NCBI RefSeq assembly: GCF_016862795.1
Contig: NZ_BONQ01000111.1
Coordinates: forward strand, 41,631 to 105,630
DNA from: Dactylosporangium siamense
GTDB lineage: Bacteria; Actinomycetota; Actinomycetes; Mycobacteriales; Micromonosporaceae
Length of the DNA stretch: 64,000 nt
Direction: 5' to 3'
Position 1 is the stretch's first letter, and each line of letters starts with the position of its first letter. Shown in pieces: positions 47,711-55,063 of the stretch. Made by a program: the position numbers and the translations under genes. The notes under the pieces were generated by a model. The model had not been told where the DNA came from, did not search any database, and saw only the letters and a list, made by a program, of their open reading frames with translations.

Positions 47711-49672
47711 GTGGGAACGGTCTTCTTCGCCAGCTACCTCATCGGCCTGCGGGACGGGCTCGAGGCCGCGCTGGTGATCAGCATCCTGGTGGCGTTTCTG
47801 ACCCAGTCGTCGCGCCGCGACCGGCTGCGCCAGGTCTGGGCCGGGGTCGCCGCCGCAGTGCTCACCTCCGCCGCCGTCGGCGTGCTGCTCACCACGGTTG
47901 CCGGCTGGCTCGGCAGCGGCGTGCGGATGGAACTGTTCGAGGCCGCCACCTCGCTCGTCGCGGTGGTCCTGGTCACCTGGATGATCTTCTGGATGCGGCG
48001 CACCGCCCGCACGTTGAAGGGTGAGCTCACCGGTCGGCTGGAGACCGCGCTGTCGATGGGCGGCTGGGCGGTCGTGACCATGGCCTTCTTCGCCGTCCTC
48101 CGCGAAGGCGTGGAGATGGTGCTGCTGGTCTTCGCCGCCGCCGAGGGCGCCACCGACTCCGCCGCGCCACTGCTCGGCATGCTGTCCGGGATCGCCTCCG
48201 CGGTCGCTCTCGGCTGGGTCGTCACGACCGCTACGGTGCGGATCAACCTCGGGCGCTTCTTCACCTGGACCGGTGCGCTGCTCATCCTCGTCGCCGCGGG
48301 CATCCTCAAGTACGGCGTGCACGGCCTGCAGAGCGCGAACGTGCTGCCCGGCGGCACCCGGACCGCGTTCGACCTGAGCACCACGATCGACCCGACGTCG
48401 TGGTACGCCACCCTGCTCACCGGCACGATCAACCTGACGCCACGCGCGAGCGTGCTGGAGATCGCCGCGTGGCTGCTGTTCGCCGTGATCATGCTGGCAC
48501 TGTTCTTCCGGCCGGCACCGCAACCCGCGGCCAGGGTGCGCACCAACGCGTTCGTCGCGGCGGGCACCGTCGTCGCGCTCGGGCTCACCCCGGGCGGCTG
48601 CGGCGGGTCGAAGGCCGGGGACGCGGCGCCGGCCGACGGCGTGATCACGGTCACCGCCACCGACACCGGATGCGACCTGAGCGCCGATCACACCCCGTCC
48701 GGCCAGCGCACCTTCACCGTCAGCAACAAGGGCGCCAAGATCACCGAGTTCTACGTGTACGGCACGGGCGACCGCGTCGTCGGCGAGGTCGAGAACGTCG
48801 CCCCTGGCGTACGCCGGGACCTGCACGTCGACCTCGCGCCCGGCACGTACACGGTCGCCTGCAAGCCCGGCATGGTCGGCGCCGGCATCCGCAGCCCGCT
48901 CACCGTCACCGGCACCGCCGCGCCGGCCGCCACCGACGACGCCGCCCTCGCCGCGGCCGCCGCCGACTACCGCCGGTACGTGCTGAGCCAGGCCGACGCG
49001 TTCGTCGAACAGACCGGCCGGTTCGTCACCGCGGTCAAGGCCGGCGACCGGGCCGCCGCGCAGGCCCAGTTCCCCGTCGCGCGGACCTACTACGAGCGCA
49101 TCGAGACCGTCGCGGAGTCCTTCGGCGACCTCGACCCCGGTATCGACGCCCGCGACGGCGACCTCGACCCGGGCGCCGAGTGGACCGGTTACCACCGCAT
49201 CGAGCAGCAGCTGTGGAGCGGCGGCGACCTGGCCGCGGTGGCACCGGTCGCCGACCGCCTCCTCGCCGACGTCCGCAGCCTCCGCCAGCGCCTCGACGGC
49301 GTCACGCTCACCGCGCTGGAGCTCGCCAACGGCGCGAAGAGCCTCCTGGACGAGGTCGCCACGAAGAAGGTCACCGGCGAGGAGGACCGCTACTCGCACA
49401 CCGACCTGTGGGACTTCGCCGCCAACGTCGACGGCTCGCGGGCCGCGCTCGCCGCGCTCCGCCCGGTCCTCGACGCCCGGCAGCCGGACCTCGGGCCACG
49501 GCTGGACGCCCGGTTCGCCGCCGTCGACGCCGAACTGGCCAAACATCGGCAGGGAGACGGATTCGTGTCGTACACCACCCTGCAACCGGCACAGGTCCAA
49601 CTGCTCGCCGCCACGATCAACGCGCTGGGGGAGCAGGTCAGCGCGGTCCCCGCGGTCATCGCGCACCGGTGA
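47711..49672 (+). CDS. efeU-efeO: EfeU-EfeO fusion: FTR1 iron permease with C-terminal cupredoxin and imelysin domains
   Basis: A 653-residue fusion. Residues 1-275 are an FTR1/EfeU permease with seven or so membrane segments and the two iron-path motifs R14-D-G-L-E18 and R131-E-G-V-E135. A final segment near 280-295 (VAAGTVVALGLTPGGCGG) leads outside. Residues about 305-400 form an EfeO cupredoxin-like domain (RTFTVSNKGAKITEFYVYG, PGTYTVACKPGM). Residues 410-650 form the EfeO/M75 imelysin domain with TYYERIETVAESFGDLDPGI and WTGYHRIEQQLW. The GTG at 47711 is chosen because GGAG lies 6 nt upstream; TTG 47699 is the alternative. Iron box and BlaI operator upstream. No efeB peroxidase gene follows. 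Confidence 0.9.
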   Translation: MGTVFFASYLIGLRDGLEAALVISILVAFLTQSSRRDRLRQVWAGVAAAVLTSAAVGVLLTTVAGWLGSGVRMELFEAATSLVAVVLVTWMIFWMRRTARTLKGELTGRLETALSMGGWAVVTMAFFAVLREGVEMVLLVFAAAEGATDSAAPLLGMLSGIASAVALGWVVTTATVRINLGRFFTWTGALLILVAAGILKYGVHGLQSANVLPGGTRTAFDLSTTIDPTSWYATLLTGTINLTPRASVLEIAAWLLFAVIMLALFFRPAPQPAARVRTNAFVAAGTVVALGLTPGGCGGSKAGDAAPADGVITVTATDTGCDLSADHTPSGQRTFTVSNKGAKITEFYVYGTGDRVVGEVENVAPGVRRDLHVDLAPGTYTVACKPGMVGAGIRSPLTVTGTAAPAATDDAALAAAAADYRRYVLSQADAFVEQTGRFVTAVKAGDRAAAQAQFPVARTYYERIETVAESFGDLDPGIDARDGDLDPGAEWTGYHRIEQQLWSGGDLAAVAPVADRLLADVRSLRQRLDGVTLTALELANGAKSLLDEVATKKVTGEEDRYSHTDLWDFAANVDGSRAALAALRPVLDARQPDLGPRLDARFAAVDAELAKHRQGDGFVSYTTLQPAQVQLLAATINALGEQVSAVPAVIAHR

Positions 49673-49698
49673 GGCCGGCGTCCGGCGTGCAGCAGTTC

Positions 49699-49731
49699 TT
49701 CATCAAATTTTCAGGTTCGGTTCCTTACCTT
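49699..49731 (+). promoter_or_regulatory. TTCAG-repeat promoter E (PAP2-DedA)
   Basis: TTCAT-CAAATT-TTCAG, 11 nt, TACCTT (49726-49731), 8 nt, ATG at 49740. Identical layout to promoter D; drives the PAP2-DedA pair as a leaderless transcript. Confidence 0.75.
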
Positions 49732-49739
49732 GGCCGCAC

Positions 49740-50279
49740 ATGGAGGTGACCTCGGTGAACTACCGACTGTTCCAGATGATCAACGGCCACGCCGGCCGGG
49801 TGGACAGGCTCGACGACGTCATGGAGTTCCTCGCCGACCGGCTGGTCTTTGTGGTGTTCGCCGCCTTCGCCGCGCTCGTCGTCTGGGCGCTGCTGCGCCA
49901 TCGGGCCGCTGCGGTCGCGCGGGCCTTCGCCGCGCTGCTGCTGGCGTTCCTCGGCGCACAACTGCTCAACCACCTCAACGGGCAGTTGCGGCCGTTTCAG
50001 ACGCACCAGGTGCACCAGCTCATCCCGCACGCCCCGGGCGTCTCACTGCCCAGCGACCACGCCACCGCCGCGTTCGCGGTCGCGCTCGCCGTCGGCGTGT
50101 TCCTGCACCGCGGCTGGGGCGCGGTCCTCCTGGTGGCGGCCGCCACGGTCGGGCTGGCCCGGATCTGGGTAGGGGTGCACTACCCAGGTGACATCCTCGC
50201 CGCCCTCGGCATCGCGGTCGCCGCGGTCGCGGTCGTCGCATACACACCAACCGTCACGACCGTGAGGAAGCCGACGTGA
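49740..50279 (+). CDS. PAP2-family phosphatase, BcrC-like (copy 2)
   Basis: A 179-residue membrane phosphatase with five or six membrane segments. Motif 1 is GQLRPFQTHQ, motif 2 VSLPSDHATAAFA, and motif 3 ARIWVGVHYPGDILAA with the nucleophilic His. The PSDH form of motif 2 and the small size match BcrC-type undecaprenyl-diphosphatases, which recycle the lipid carrier after wall-precursor export and protect against bacitracin-like agents. Its stop overlaps the DedA gene by GTGA. Leaderless TTCAG promoter E upstream. The exact substrate is inferred from family and partner. Confidence 0.88.
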   Translation: MEVTSVNYRLFQMINGHAGRVDRLDDVMEFLADRLVFVVFAAFAALVVWALLRHRAAAVARAFAALLLAFLGAQLLNHLNGQLRPFQTHQVHQLIPHAPGVSLPSDHATAAFAVALAVGVFLHRGWGAVLLVAAATVGLARIWVGVHYPGDILAALGIAVAAVAVVAYTPTVTTVRKPT

Positions 50280-50887
50280 AGTTCCTGGACCCCGAGTGGC
50301 TCATCTCCACCTTCGGAATGATCGGCATCCTGGCGATCGTCTTCGCCGAGTCCGGCCTGCTGATCGGCTTCTTCCTGCCGGGCGACTCGCTGCTGTTCAC
50401 CACCGGGCTGCTCGTCGCCGACGGCCGCTACCTGCACCAGCCGCTGTGGCTGGTGTGCCTGCTGGTGTCGGTCGCCGCGGTCGCCGGCGACCAGTTCGGC
50501 TACCTGTTCGGCCGGCGGGTCGGCCCGGCGCTGTTCCGGCGGCCGAACTCACGGCTGTTCAAACAGGAGCACCTGACCAAGGCGCAGGGGTTCTTCGCGA
50601 AATACGGCGCCCGCTCGATCGTCCTGGCCCGCTTCGTGCCGATCGTGCGGACGTTCACCCCGATCGTGGCCGGGGCCAGCGGCATGCACTACCGCACCTT
50701 CGTGCTGTACAACGTCATCGGCGGCACCCTGTGGGGCACGGGTGTCACGGTCCTGGGCTACTTCCTGGGCCAGATCGCGTTCGTGAAGTCGAACATCGAG
50801 TTCATCCTCATCGGCATCGTCGTGGTGTCGGTGCTGCCGATCGCCGTCGAGCTGCTCCGCGCCCGCGCCCGCTCCCGCCAGCGCTGA
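50276..50887 (+). CDS. DedA-family membrane protein
   Basis: A 203-residue DedA protein: FAESGLLIGFFLPGDSLLFT near residues 24-43, the membrane-reentrant region with GDQFGYLFGRRVG, and the signature ARFVPIVRTFTPIVAGASGM with the functional Arg residues. A C-terminal membrane segment (IEFILIGIVVVSVLPIAVEL) follows. Several DedA proteins return undecaprenyl phosphate across the membrane. Paired by GTGA overlap with a BcrC-like phosphatase, this makes a complete carrier-recycling step: dephosphorylation outside, then flipping inward. Under the TTCAG promoter E. Confidence 0.92.
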   Translation: MKFLDPEWLISTFGMIGILAIVFAESGLLIGFFLPGDSLLFTTGLLVADGRYLHQPLWLVCLLVSVAAVAGDQFGYLFGRRVGPALFRRPNSRLFKQEHLTKAQGFFAKYGARSIVLARFVPIVRTFTPIVAGASGMHYRTFVLYNVIGGTLWGTGVTVLGYFLGQIAFVKSNIEFILIGIVVVSVLPIAVELLRARARSRQR

Positions 50888-50902
50888 GCCGCCGCCCGCT
50901 GG

Positions 50903-51700
50903 TCATGCCGCCGGGTCCCGGCGGATCAGGACGAGACCGGACACCGCGGTGGCCACGGCGATCGTGGCGACCTGTGCCATCGCGCCGGCGGCAAGCCGGG
51001 CCGTGCCCTGTGGATCGAACAGCGGCGTCCAGTCCTGCCAGTAGTGCACGGGCAGGATCACCGCGACGGAGTGCAGCGCCGGCTGGGCGTTGAGGATGCT
51101 GGCGGCGACCACGAAGGCGACGGCGGCGCCGAGCGCCTCGGCACCGCGCGGCAGCAGCAGCCCGAGGGCGAACGCGATCGCGGCGATGCTCAGCATGCAC
51201 AGCAGCGTGTAGCCGCTCGCCGCCAGGACGCGGCCGATCGCGTCGCCGGTGCCCGGGTCGGCGGCGTCGATGATCCGCAGCGGGTGCCAGCCGAACACCG
51301 CGACGCCGCTGAGCAGCCCCGCCACCAGCACACTGAGCACAGCGGCGGCGGTGGTGACCGCGACGGCGGCGAGCTTCCCGGCCAGCAGCCGGCCGCGGCC
51401 GACCGGGGCGACGTACAGGTAGCGCAGCGTCCCCCAGTCCCGGTCGGCGGAGCCGACGGCCGCGGCGAGCATGGCCACCACGATGGGCAGCAGCAGCGGC
51501 GCGGTGAACGCCAGGCTCGCCATCGTGTGGTTGAGCGCGGAGTAGGTGGCCGCGCCGAACAGGCCACCCTGCGTGCCGTTGCGGCGCCCGGCGTCGGGGG
51601 CCGTGGCGAGCCCGGCCAGGACGGGAACGGCGGCGAGGCAGGCGAGCGCGACCAGGGTCCGGACCCGCAGGAGCTGGGTGGTCAGTTCAATGCGCAGCAC
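50903..51700 (-). CDS. ABC-2-type permease
   Basis: A 265-residue permease with six hydrophobic segments (TLVALACLAAVPVLAGLA, FTAPLLLPIVVAMLAAAVGS, VTTAAAVLSVLVAGLLSGVA, TLLCMLSIAAIAFALGLLL, LGAAVAFVVAASIL and a last one near the C-terminus). The loop DRDWGTLRYLYVAPVGRGRL is the ABC-2 coupling region. The start GTG lies within the end of the ATPase gene (14-bp overlap). Exporter of unknown substrate, controlled by the PadR-type regulator encoded divergently. Ends facing DedA with a 15-bp gap. Confidence 0.88.
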   Translation of the reverse strand: MLRIELTTQLLRVRTLVALACLAAVPVLAGLATAPDAGRRNGTQGGLFGAATYSALNHTMASLAFTAPLLLPIVVAMLAAAVGSADRDWGTLRYLYVAPVGRGRLLAGKLAAVAVTTAAAVLSVLVAGLLSGVAVFGWHPLRIIDAADPGTGDAIGRVLAASGYTLLCMLSIAAIAFALGLLLPRGAEALGAAVAFVVAASILNAQPALHSVAVILPVHYWQDWTPLFDPQGTARLAAGAMAQVATIAVATAVSGLVLIRRDPAA

Positions 51701-52637
51701 GGTCGTCCCGCCCTCCGGTCGTGGCCTGTGTCATGGCGAGGAACGCGTCTTCCAGCGAGCGGGTCGCCCGCCGCGCCGATGTGACACCGACACCCGCGGT
51801 CACCAGCGCCTGGACGAGGTCGCTGGACTGCACGTCGGGGGCGGTGACGACGACCTCGCCGCCGGCTGCGGGATCCGGCGCGGCGACCGACGTGACGCCT
51901 GGCATCCCGCGGAGCACGGCGAGCGCCGCGGCCGTGTCGTCCACTTCGACGCGGAACGCGCCGGCGTCGCGGAGCAGGTCGGCGAGCGGGCCGGCGGTGA
52001 CCAGCCGGCCGTGGTGCATGACCACCACGTGGGTGGCCAGTTGCTGCACCTCGGCGAGCTGGTGACTGGAGACGAGGACGGCCGCCCGCTGCCCGGCCGC
52101 GGTGGCGAGGTGATCCCGCAGCGCGCGGACCTCGGCCGGGTCCAGTCCGTTCGCCGGTTCGTCCAGGATCAGCACGTCCGGCGCCCGCATCAGCGCCTGC
52201 GCCAGCACGAGGCGCTGCCGCATGCCCATCGAGTAGCCCTTGACCTTCCGGTCGATCGCCGCGCCCAGCCCGGCCAGGTCCAGGGCGTCGTCCAGCGCGG
52301 GGGGCGGCCAGGCCCGCCGGGTCGCCGACCACAACAGCCTGAGGTTGGCCGTGCCGGTCAGGTGCGGCACGAACGCGGGACCGTCGATCAGGACGCCGAC
52401 CCGGCGCAGCACGGCGGCGCCCAGGCAGACCGGCTCGCCGAGGATCCGGGCGCTGCCGGCATCCGGCGCGGACAGGCCGACCAGCATCCGCATCGTGGAC
52501 GTCTTGCCCGCCCCGTTCGGCCCGAGCAGTGCGCAGATCTGCCCGGGCGCCACGGTGAAGCTGAGCCCCTCGACCGCGGGCCGGCGCCCGTACCGCTTCG
52601 ACAGCTCATGCGCGTCGATCATCGTGCCGTTCTCCAT
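51687..52637 (-). CDS. ABC transporter ATP-binding protein (PadR-controlled exporter)
   Basis: A 316-residue ATPase: Walker A LLGPNGAGKTS near residue 38, signature YSMGMRQRLVLAQAL near 133, Walker B VLILDEPANGLDP near 153, switch His in VLVSSHQLAEVQQL, and a 90-residue C-terminal extension as in drug and lantibiotic exporters. The ATG at 52637 is chosen because TACTAT lies exactly 6 nt upstream, mirroring the divergent PadR gene; an internal ATG at 52622 is the alternative. The operator pair at 52645-52692 covers both promoters. Partner of the 50903-51700 permease. Confidence 0.92.
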   Translation of the reverse strand: MENGTMIDAHELSKRYGRRPAVEGLSFTVAPGQICALLGPNGAGKTSTMRMLVGLSAPDAGSARILGEPVCLGAAVLRRVGVLIDGPAFVPHLTGTANLRLLWSATRRAWPPPALDDALDLAGLGAAIDRKVKGYSMGMRQRLVLAQALMRAPDVLILDEPANGLDPAEVRALRDHLATAAGQRAAVLVSSHQLAEVQQLATHVVVMHHGRLVTAGPLADLLRDAGAFRVEVDDTAAALAVLRGMPGVTSVAAPDPAAGGEVVVTAPDVQSSDLVQALVTAGVGVTSARRATRSLEDAFLAMTQATTGGRDDRAAH

Positions 52638-52644
52638 ACCGGCA

Positions 52645-52692
52645 TAGTACGCGTTGCGTACTACGAGACAAGTAGCAACGCGTTGCGTACTA
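52645..52692. promoter_or_regulatory. Double PadR operator between divergent leaderless promoters
   Basis: Site 1 (52645-52663) is the perfect inverted repeat TAGTACGC-GTT-GCGTACTA. Site 2 centres on the perfect palindrome GCAACGCGTTGC (52675-52686). Both contain the 15-mer ACGCGTTGCGTACTA (52649-52663 and 52678-52692, 29 bp apart). A TACTAT -10 box lies within or at the edge of each site, 6 nt from GTG 52700 on the plus strand and from ATG 52637 on the minus strand. Confidence 0.8.
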
Positions 52693-52699
52693 TGGGGGC

Positions 52700-53023
52700 G
52701 TGCACAGCAATGACGCCCAGATGCTCGTCCTCACCGTCCTCGCGGACGGGCCGCGGCACGGCTACACCATCAACGCCGCTATCGAGGACCTCACCGGCCG
52801 CAAACTCGGCCCCGGCAGCCTGTACGGTGCGCTGGCCCGGTTGGAGGCCCGTGGCCTCATCCGGCCTGCGGACGACGTGTCCCAATCCCCGTCGCAGCCC
52901 CAGGAGCGGCACCGCACCATGCGGATCACCGACACGGGCCGTGCCACGCTGCGCGCCGAGCTCGAGCAGATGGCCCGCGTCTCCCAGGCCGGGCTGCGCG
53001 CGCTCGGGATCGCGCCGGCATGA
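52700..53023 (+). CDS. PadR-family transcriptional regulator
   Basis: A 107-residue regulator: QMLVLTVLADGPRHGYTINA, the winged-helix GPGSLYGALARLEARGLIRP, and HRTMRITDTGRATLRAELEQ with a C-terminal dimerisation helix. The short C-terminus places it in PadR subfamily 2, which often controls divergent ABC exporters. Leaderless GTG start 6 nt after TACTAT. Its stop overlaps the next gene by ATGA. It should bind the double operator at 52645-52692 and repress both itself and the exporter until ligand binds. Confidence 0.92.
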   Translation: MHSNDAQMLVLTVLADGPRHGYTINAAIEDLTGRKLGPGSLYGALARLEARGLIRPADDVSQSPSQPQERHRTMRITDTGRATLRAELEQMARVSQAGLRALGIAPA

Positions 53024-53781
53024 GCGCCGCCACGATGTTCACCAGGCTCTACCCGCCCGCCGTCCGCGAACGCTGGGGCGCCGAGATCGGCCGCGAGGTC
53101 GCGTCGTCGGGCATCCGTTCCTGGCCCGACACGCTCGTCGGCGCCGGGCGGCTGTGGCTGCATCCCAGCGACTGGCCCGAGTCGGCGCCCGGACAGACCC
53201 GCCGTGTCCTGGCCGTCGCCATGTTCACGGTCGTGGCCGCCACCGCCCTGTTGCTGCGCGCCGCCGGGCCGTCCACCCTGACCGCCGACCCGAGCCGCCC
53301 TCTCACCAGCCTGTGGCTCGGGCTGATCCTCGTCGGCGCCGGTCTGGGCGCACCGGTGCCCCTGCTGCGGTGGGCCGCGTGGCGCCGCCTGGCCGGCGAC
53401 GCGGTGGGGGTCCTCGCCGCGCCGGCGGTCGCCGTGCTGGCCATGATCCTCATCGCGAACAGCGGCCTGGTCGAGCATCCCACCGGTGCCGTCCGTGCCG
53501 CCCTCTTCGGCTGGTACTGGGTGACGCTCGGATTCACCGCTGTGCGGCTGTGCACCTTCGTGGCCTGCCTTGCCCGGACCGCCCGGATGCCGGGCCGGGC
53601 CAGGTTGCGCGGCGCGCTGCTGGTCATCGGCGCGGGCCTCGTGCTCGCGGCGGGTCAGACGGCGCTGACCGTCACCTGGTCGGCGCCGGACGCCGGCCTC
53701 GTCGGGCCGGCCCTCGTCCTGGGTCTGCTCGGCGCCGCGACGATCGGCGCGGGACAGGACCTGCGCGGCCGACGACGGTGA
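53020..53781 (+). CDS. Polytopic membrane protein downstream of PadR
   Basis: A 253-residue protein. The N-terminal 60 residues are soluble (RLYPPAVRERWGAEIGREVA, followed by SWPDTLVGAGRLWLHPSDWP), a motif often found in actinobacterial proteins encoded next to PadR regulators. Six hydrophobic segments follow, for example LAVAMFTVVAATALLLRAA, GLILVGAGLGAPVPLL, VLAAPAVAVLAMILIANSGL and GLVGPALVLGLLGAATIGAG. ATGA overlap with PadR. Likely accessory to the regulator or the exporter; function unknown. Confidence 0.72.
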   Translation: MSAATMFTRLYPPAVRERWGAEIGREVASSGIRSWPDTLVGAGRLWLHPSDWPESAPGQTRRVLAVAMFTVVAATALLLRAAGPSTLTADPSRPLTSLWLGLILVGAGLGAPVPLLRWAAWRRLAGDAVGVLAAPAVAVLAMILIANSGLVEHPTGAVRAALFGWYWVTLGFTAVRLCTFVACLARTARMPGRARLRGALLVIGAGLVLAAGQTALTVTWSAPDAGLVGPALVLGLLGAATIGAGQDLRGRRR

Positions 53782-53787
53782 TGGTCC

Positions 53788-53820
53788 TTCAGTAGTCTTT
53801 CAGCATCGGCGCTCTACGGT
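53788..53820 (+). promoter_or_regulatory. TTCAG-repeat promoter F (lipoprotein-ABC operon)
   Basis: TTCAG-TAGTCT-TTCAG, 11 nt, TACGGT (53815-53820), 7 nt, ATG at 53828. Same -10 sequence as promoter A. Drives the lipoprotein, two ATPases and the FtsX permease. Confidence 0.75.
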
Positions 53821-53827
53821 GCCGGGC

Positions 53828-54385
53828 ATGAAGACGCTACGCAGGTTCACGGCCGTGGCGATCGTCGCGGCGCTGGCGCTGACCGGCTGCGGCGGGGGCG
53901 GCGCCGCTCCTGACGCCGGCGGCGCCGGGGACATCCCCGACAACCAGGCATTCGTCGAGTACCGCCCGGCGGGCGACCGGTATGCCATCAAGGTCCCGGA
54001 AGGCTGGGCGCGCTCCGAGTCCGGTGACACCGTCACGTTCACCGACAAGCTGAACACCATCACCGTCGCGCTCGGTGCCCGGCCCACCGCGCCGGACGCC
54101 GCGGCCGGCACGAAGGACCTGGCCGACCTGAGCGCCACGACCGCCGGGTTCACGGCCGGCAAGGTGTCCACAGTGGACCGCAAGGCGGGTCCGGCGTTGC
54201 TGGTCACCTACCGGGCCGACGCGCCCGCCGACCCGGTCACCGGCAAGGTGGTCAACGACGACGTCGAGCGGTACCAGTTCTGGCAGGCGACGTCGCTGCT
54301 CACCGTGACGCTCGCCGGGCCGCACGGCGCGGACAACGTCGACCCGTGGCGCACCGTCACGGACTCTGTGCGGTGGCTGCCGTGA
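53828..54385 (+). CDS. Lipoprotein with PsbP/LpqN-like mature domain
   Basis: A 185-residue lipoprotein: MKTLRRFTAVAIVAALALTGC with the lipid Cys at 21 and a Gly/Ala-rich linker. The mature domain of about 150 residues (AFVEYRPAGDRYAIKVPEGW, SGDTVTFTDKLNTITVALGA, PALLVTYRADAPADPVTGKV, RYQFWQATSLLTVTLAGPHG) resembles LpqN/PsbP-like folds of actinobacterial lipoproteins. The ATG at 53828 is fixed by promoter F; GTG 53819 is rejected. GTGA overlap with the first ATPase gene. Probably the external component of the ABC system encoded next. Confidence 0.78.
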   Translation: MKTLRRFTAVAIVAALALTGCGGGGAAPDAGGAGDIPDNQAFVEYRPAGDRYAIKVPEGWARSESGDTVTFTDKLNTITVALGARPTAPDAAAGTKDLADLSATTAGFTAGKVSTVDRKAGPALLVTYRADAPADPVTGKVVNDDVERYQFWQATSLLTVTLAGPHGADNVDPWRTVTDSVRWLP

Positions 54386-55062
54386 CCGCCCCGGCCGTGC
54401 GGGCGGAGCGGTTGTTCCGGTTCTTCCACAGCGGCGACGAGGAGGTCCTCGCCCTGCGCGGGGTGTCGGTCAGCCTGGCGGCGGGGGAGTGGCTCGCGGT
54501 CACCGGCCCGTCCGGGTCGGGCAAGTCGACGCTGCTGGCCTGCCTGGCCGGGCTGGACGAGCCCGACGGGGGCAGCGTGTGGGTCGCCGGGCGGCGGATC
54601 ACCCGCCGTCCGGACACCGCCCGCGCCGTGCTGCGCGCCCGGCACGTCGGCGTGCTGTTCCAGTCCGGCAACCTCCTGGAACACCTCACCGTCGCACAGA
54701 ACATCCGGTTCGCCCGCCGGCTCGCCAAGCAACCCCACGGCACCGACGGCGTGCGGGAGCGGCTCGGCACGGTCGGGCTCGAGGACCGTGGCTCGGCGCT
54801 GCCCGGCGAGCTGTCGGGCGGCCAGGTCGCCCGGGCCGGCCTCGCTGTCGCGATGGCCAACGACCCGGCGGTGCTCATCGCCGACGAGCCGACCGGCGAG
54901 CTCGACGAGCTCACCGAACGCGCGATCCTCGGCCTGCTCGCCGCGCGGGCCGCCAACGGCACCGCCGTGCTGGTGGCCAGCCACAGCCCGGCCGTCACGC
55001 GCGCCGCGGACCGGGTGGTCGAGCTCCGGGACGGCCAGTTCGTCGAGAAAGGGAAGCGCTGA
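54382..55062 (+). CDS. ABC ATPase 1 of the dual-ATPase FtsX system
   Basis: A 226-residue ATPase: Walker [10 protein letters not shown] near residue 44, LSGGQVARAGLAVAM near 145, Walker B LIADEPTGELDELTE near 165 and the switch His in VLVASHSPAVTR. Note LSGGQVARAG instead of the usual LSGGQQQRVA: the conserved Gln-Arg of the signature loop is altered, though the core LSGGQ is kept. The GTG at 54382 overlaps the lipoprotein stop. It is one base upstream of a second ATPase gene; both precede a single FtsX-type permease. Confidence 0.88.
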   Translation: MTAPAVRAERLFRFFHSGDEEVLALRGVSVSLAAGEWLAVTGPSGSGKSTLLACLAGLDEPDGGSVWVAGRRITRRPDTARAVLRARHVGVLFQSGNLLEHLTVAQNIRFARRLAKQPHGTDGVRERLGTVGLEDRGSALPGELSGGQVARAGLAVAMANDPAVLIADEPTGELDELTERAILGLLAARAANGTAVLVASHSPAVTRAADRVVELRDGQFVEKGKR

Positions 55063-55063
55063 C

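Noticed and set aside
47693..49666. A minus-strand open frame of about 657 residues opposite EfeUO
   Set aside because: Antisense shadow of a gene with clear FTR1 and EfeO motifs; no recognisable features of its own.
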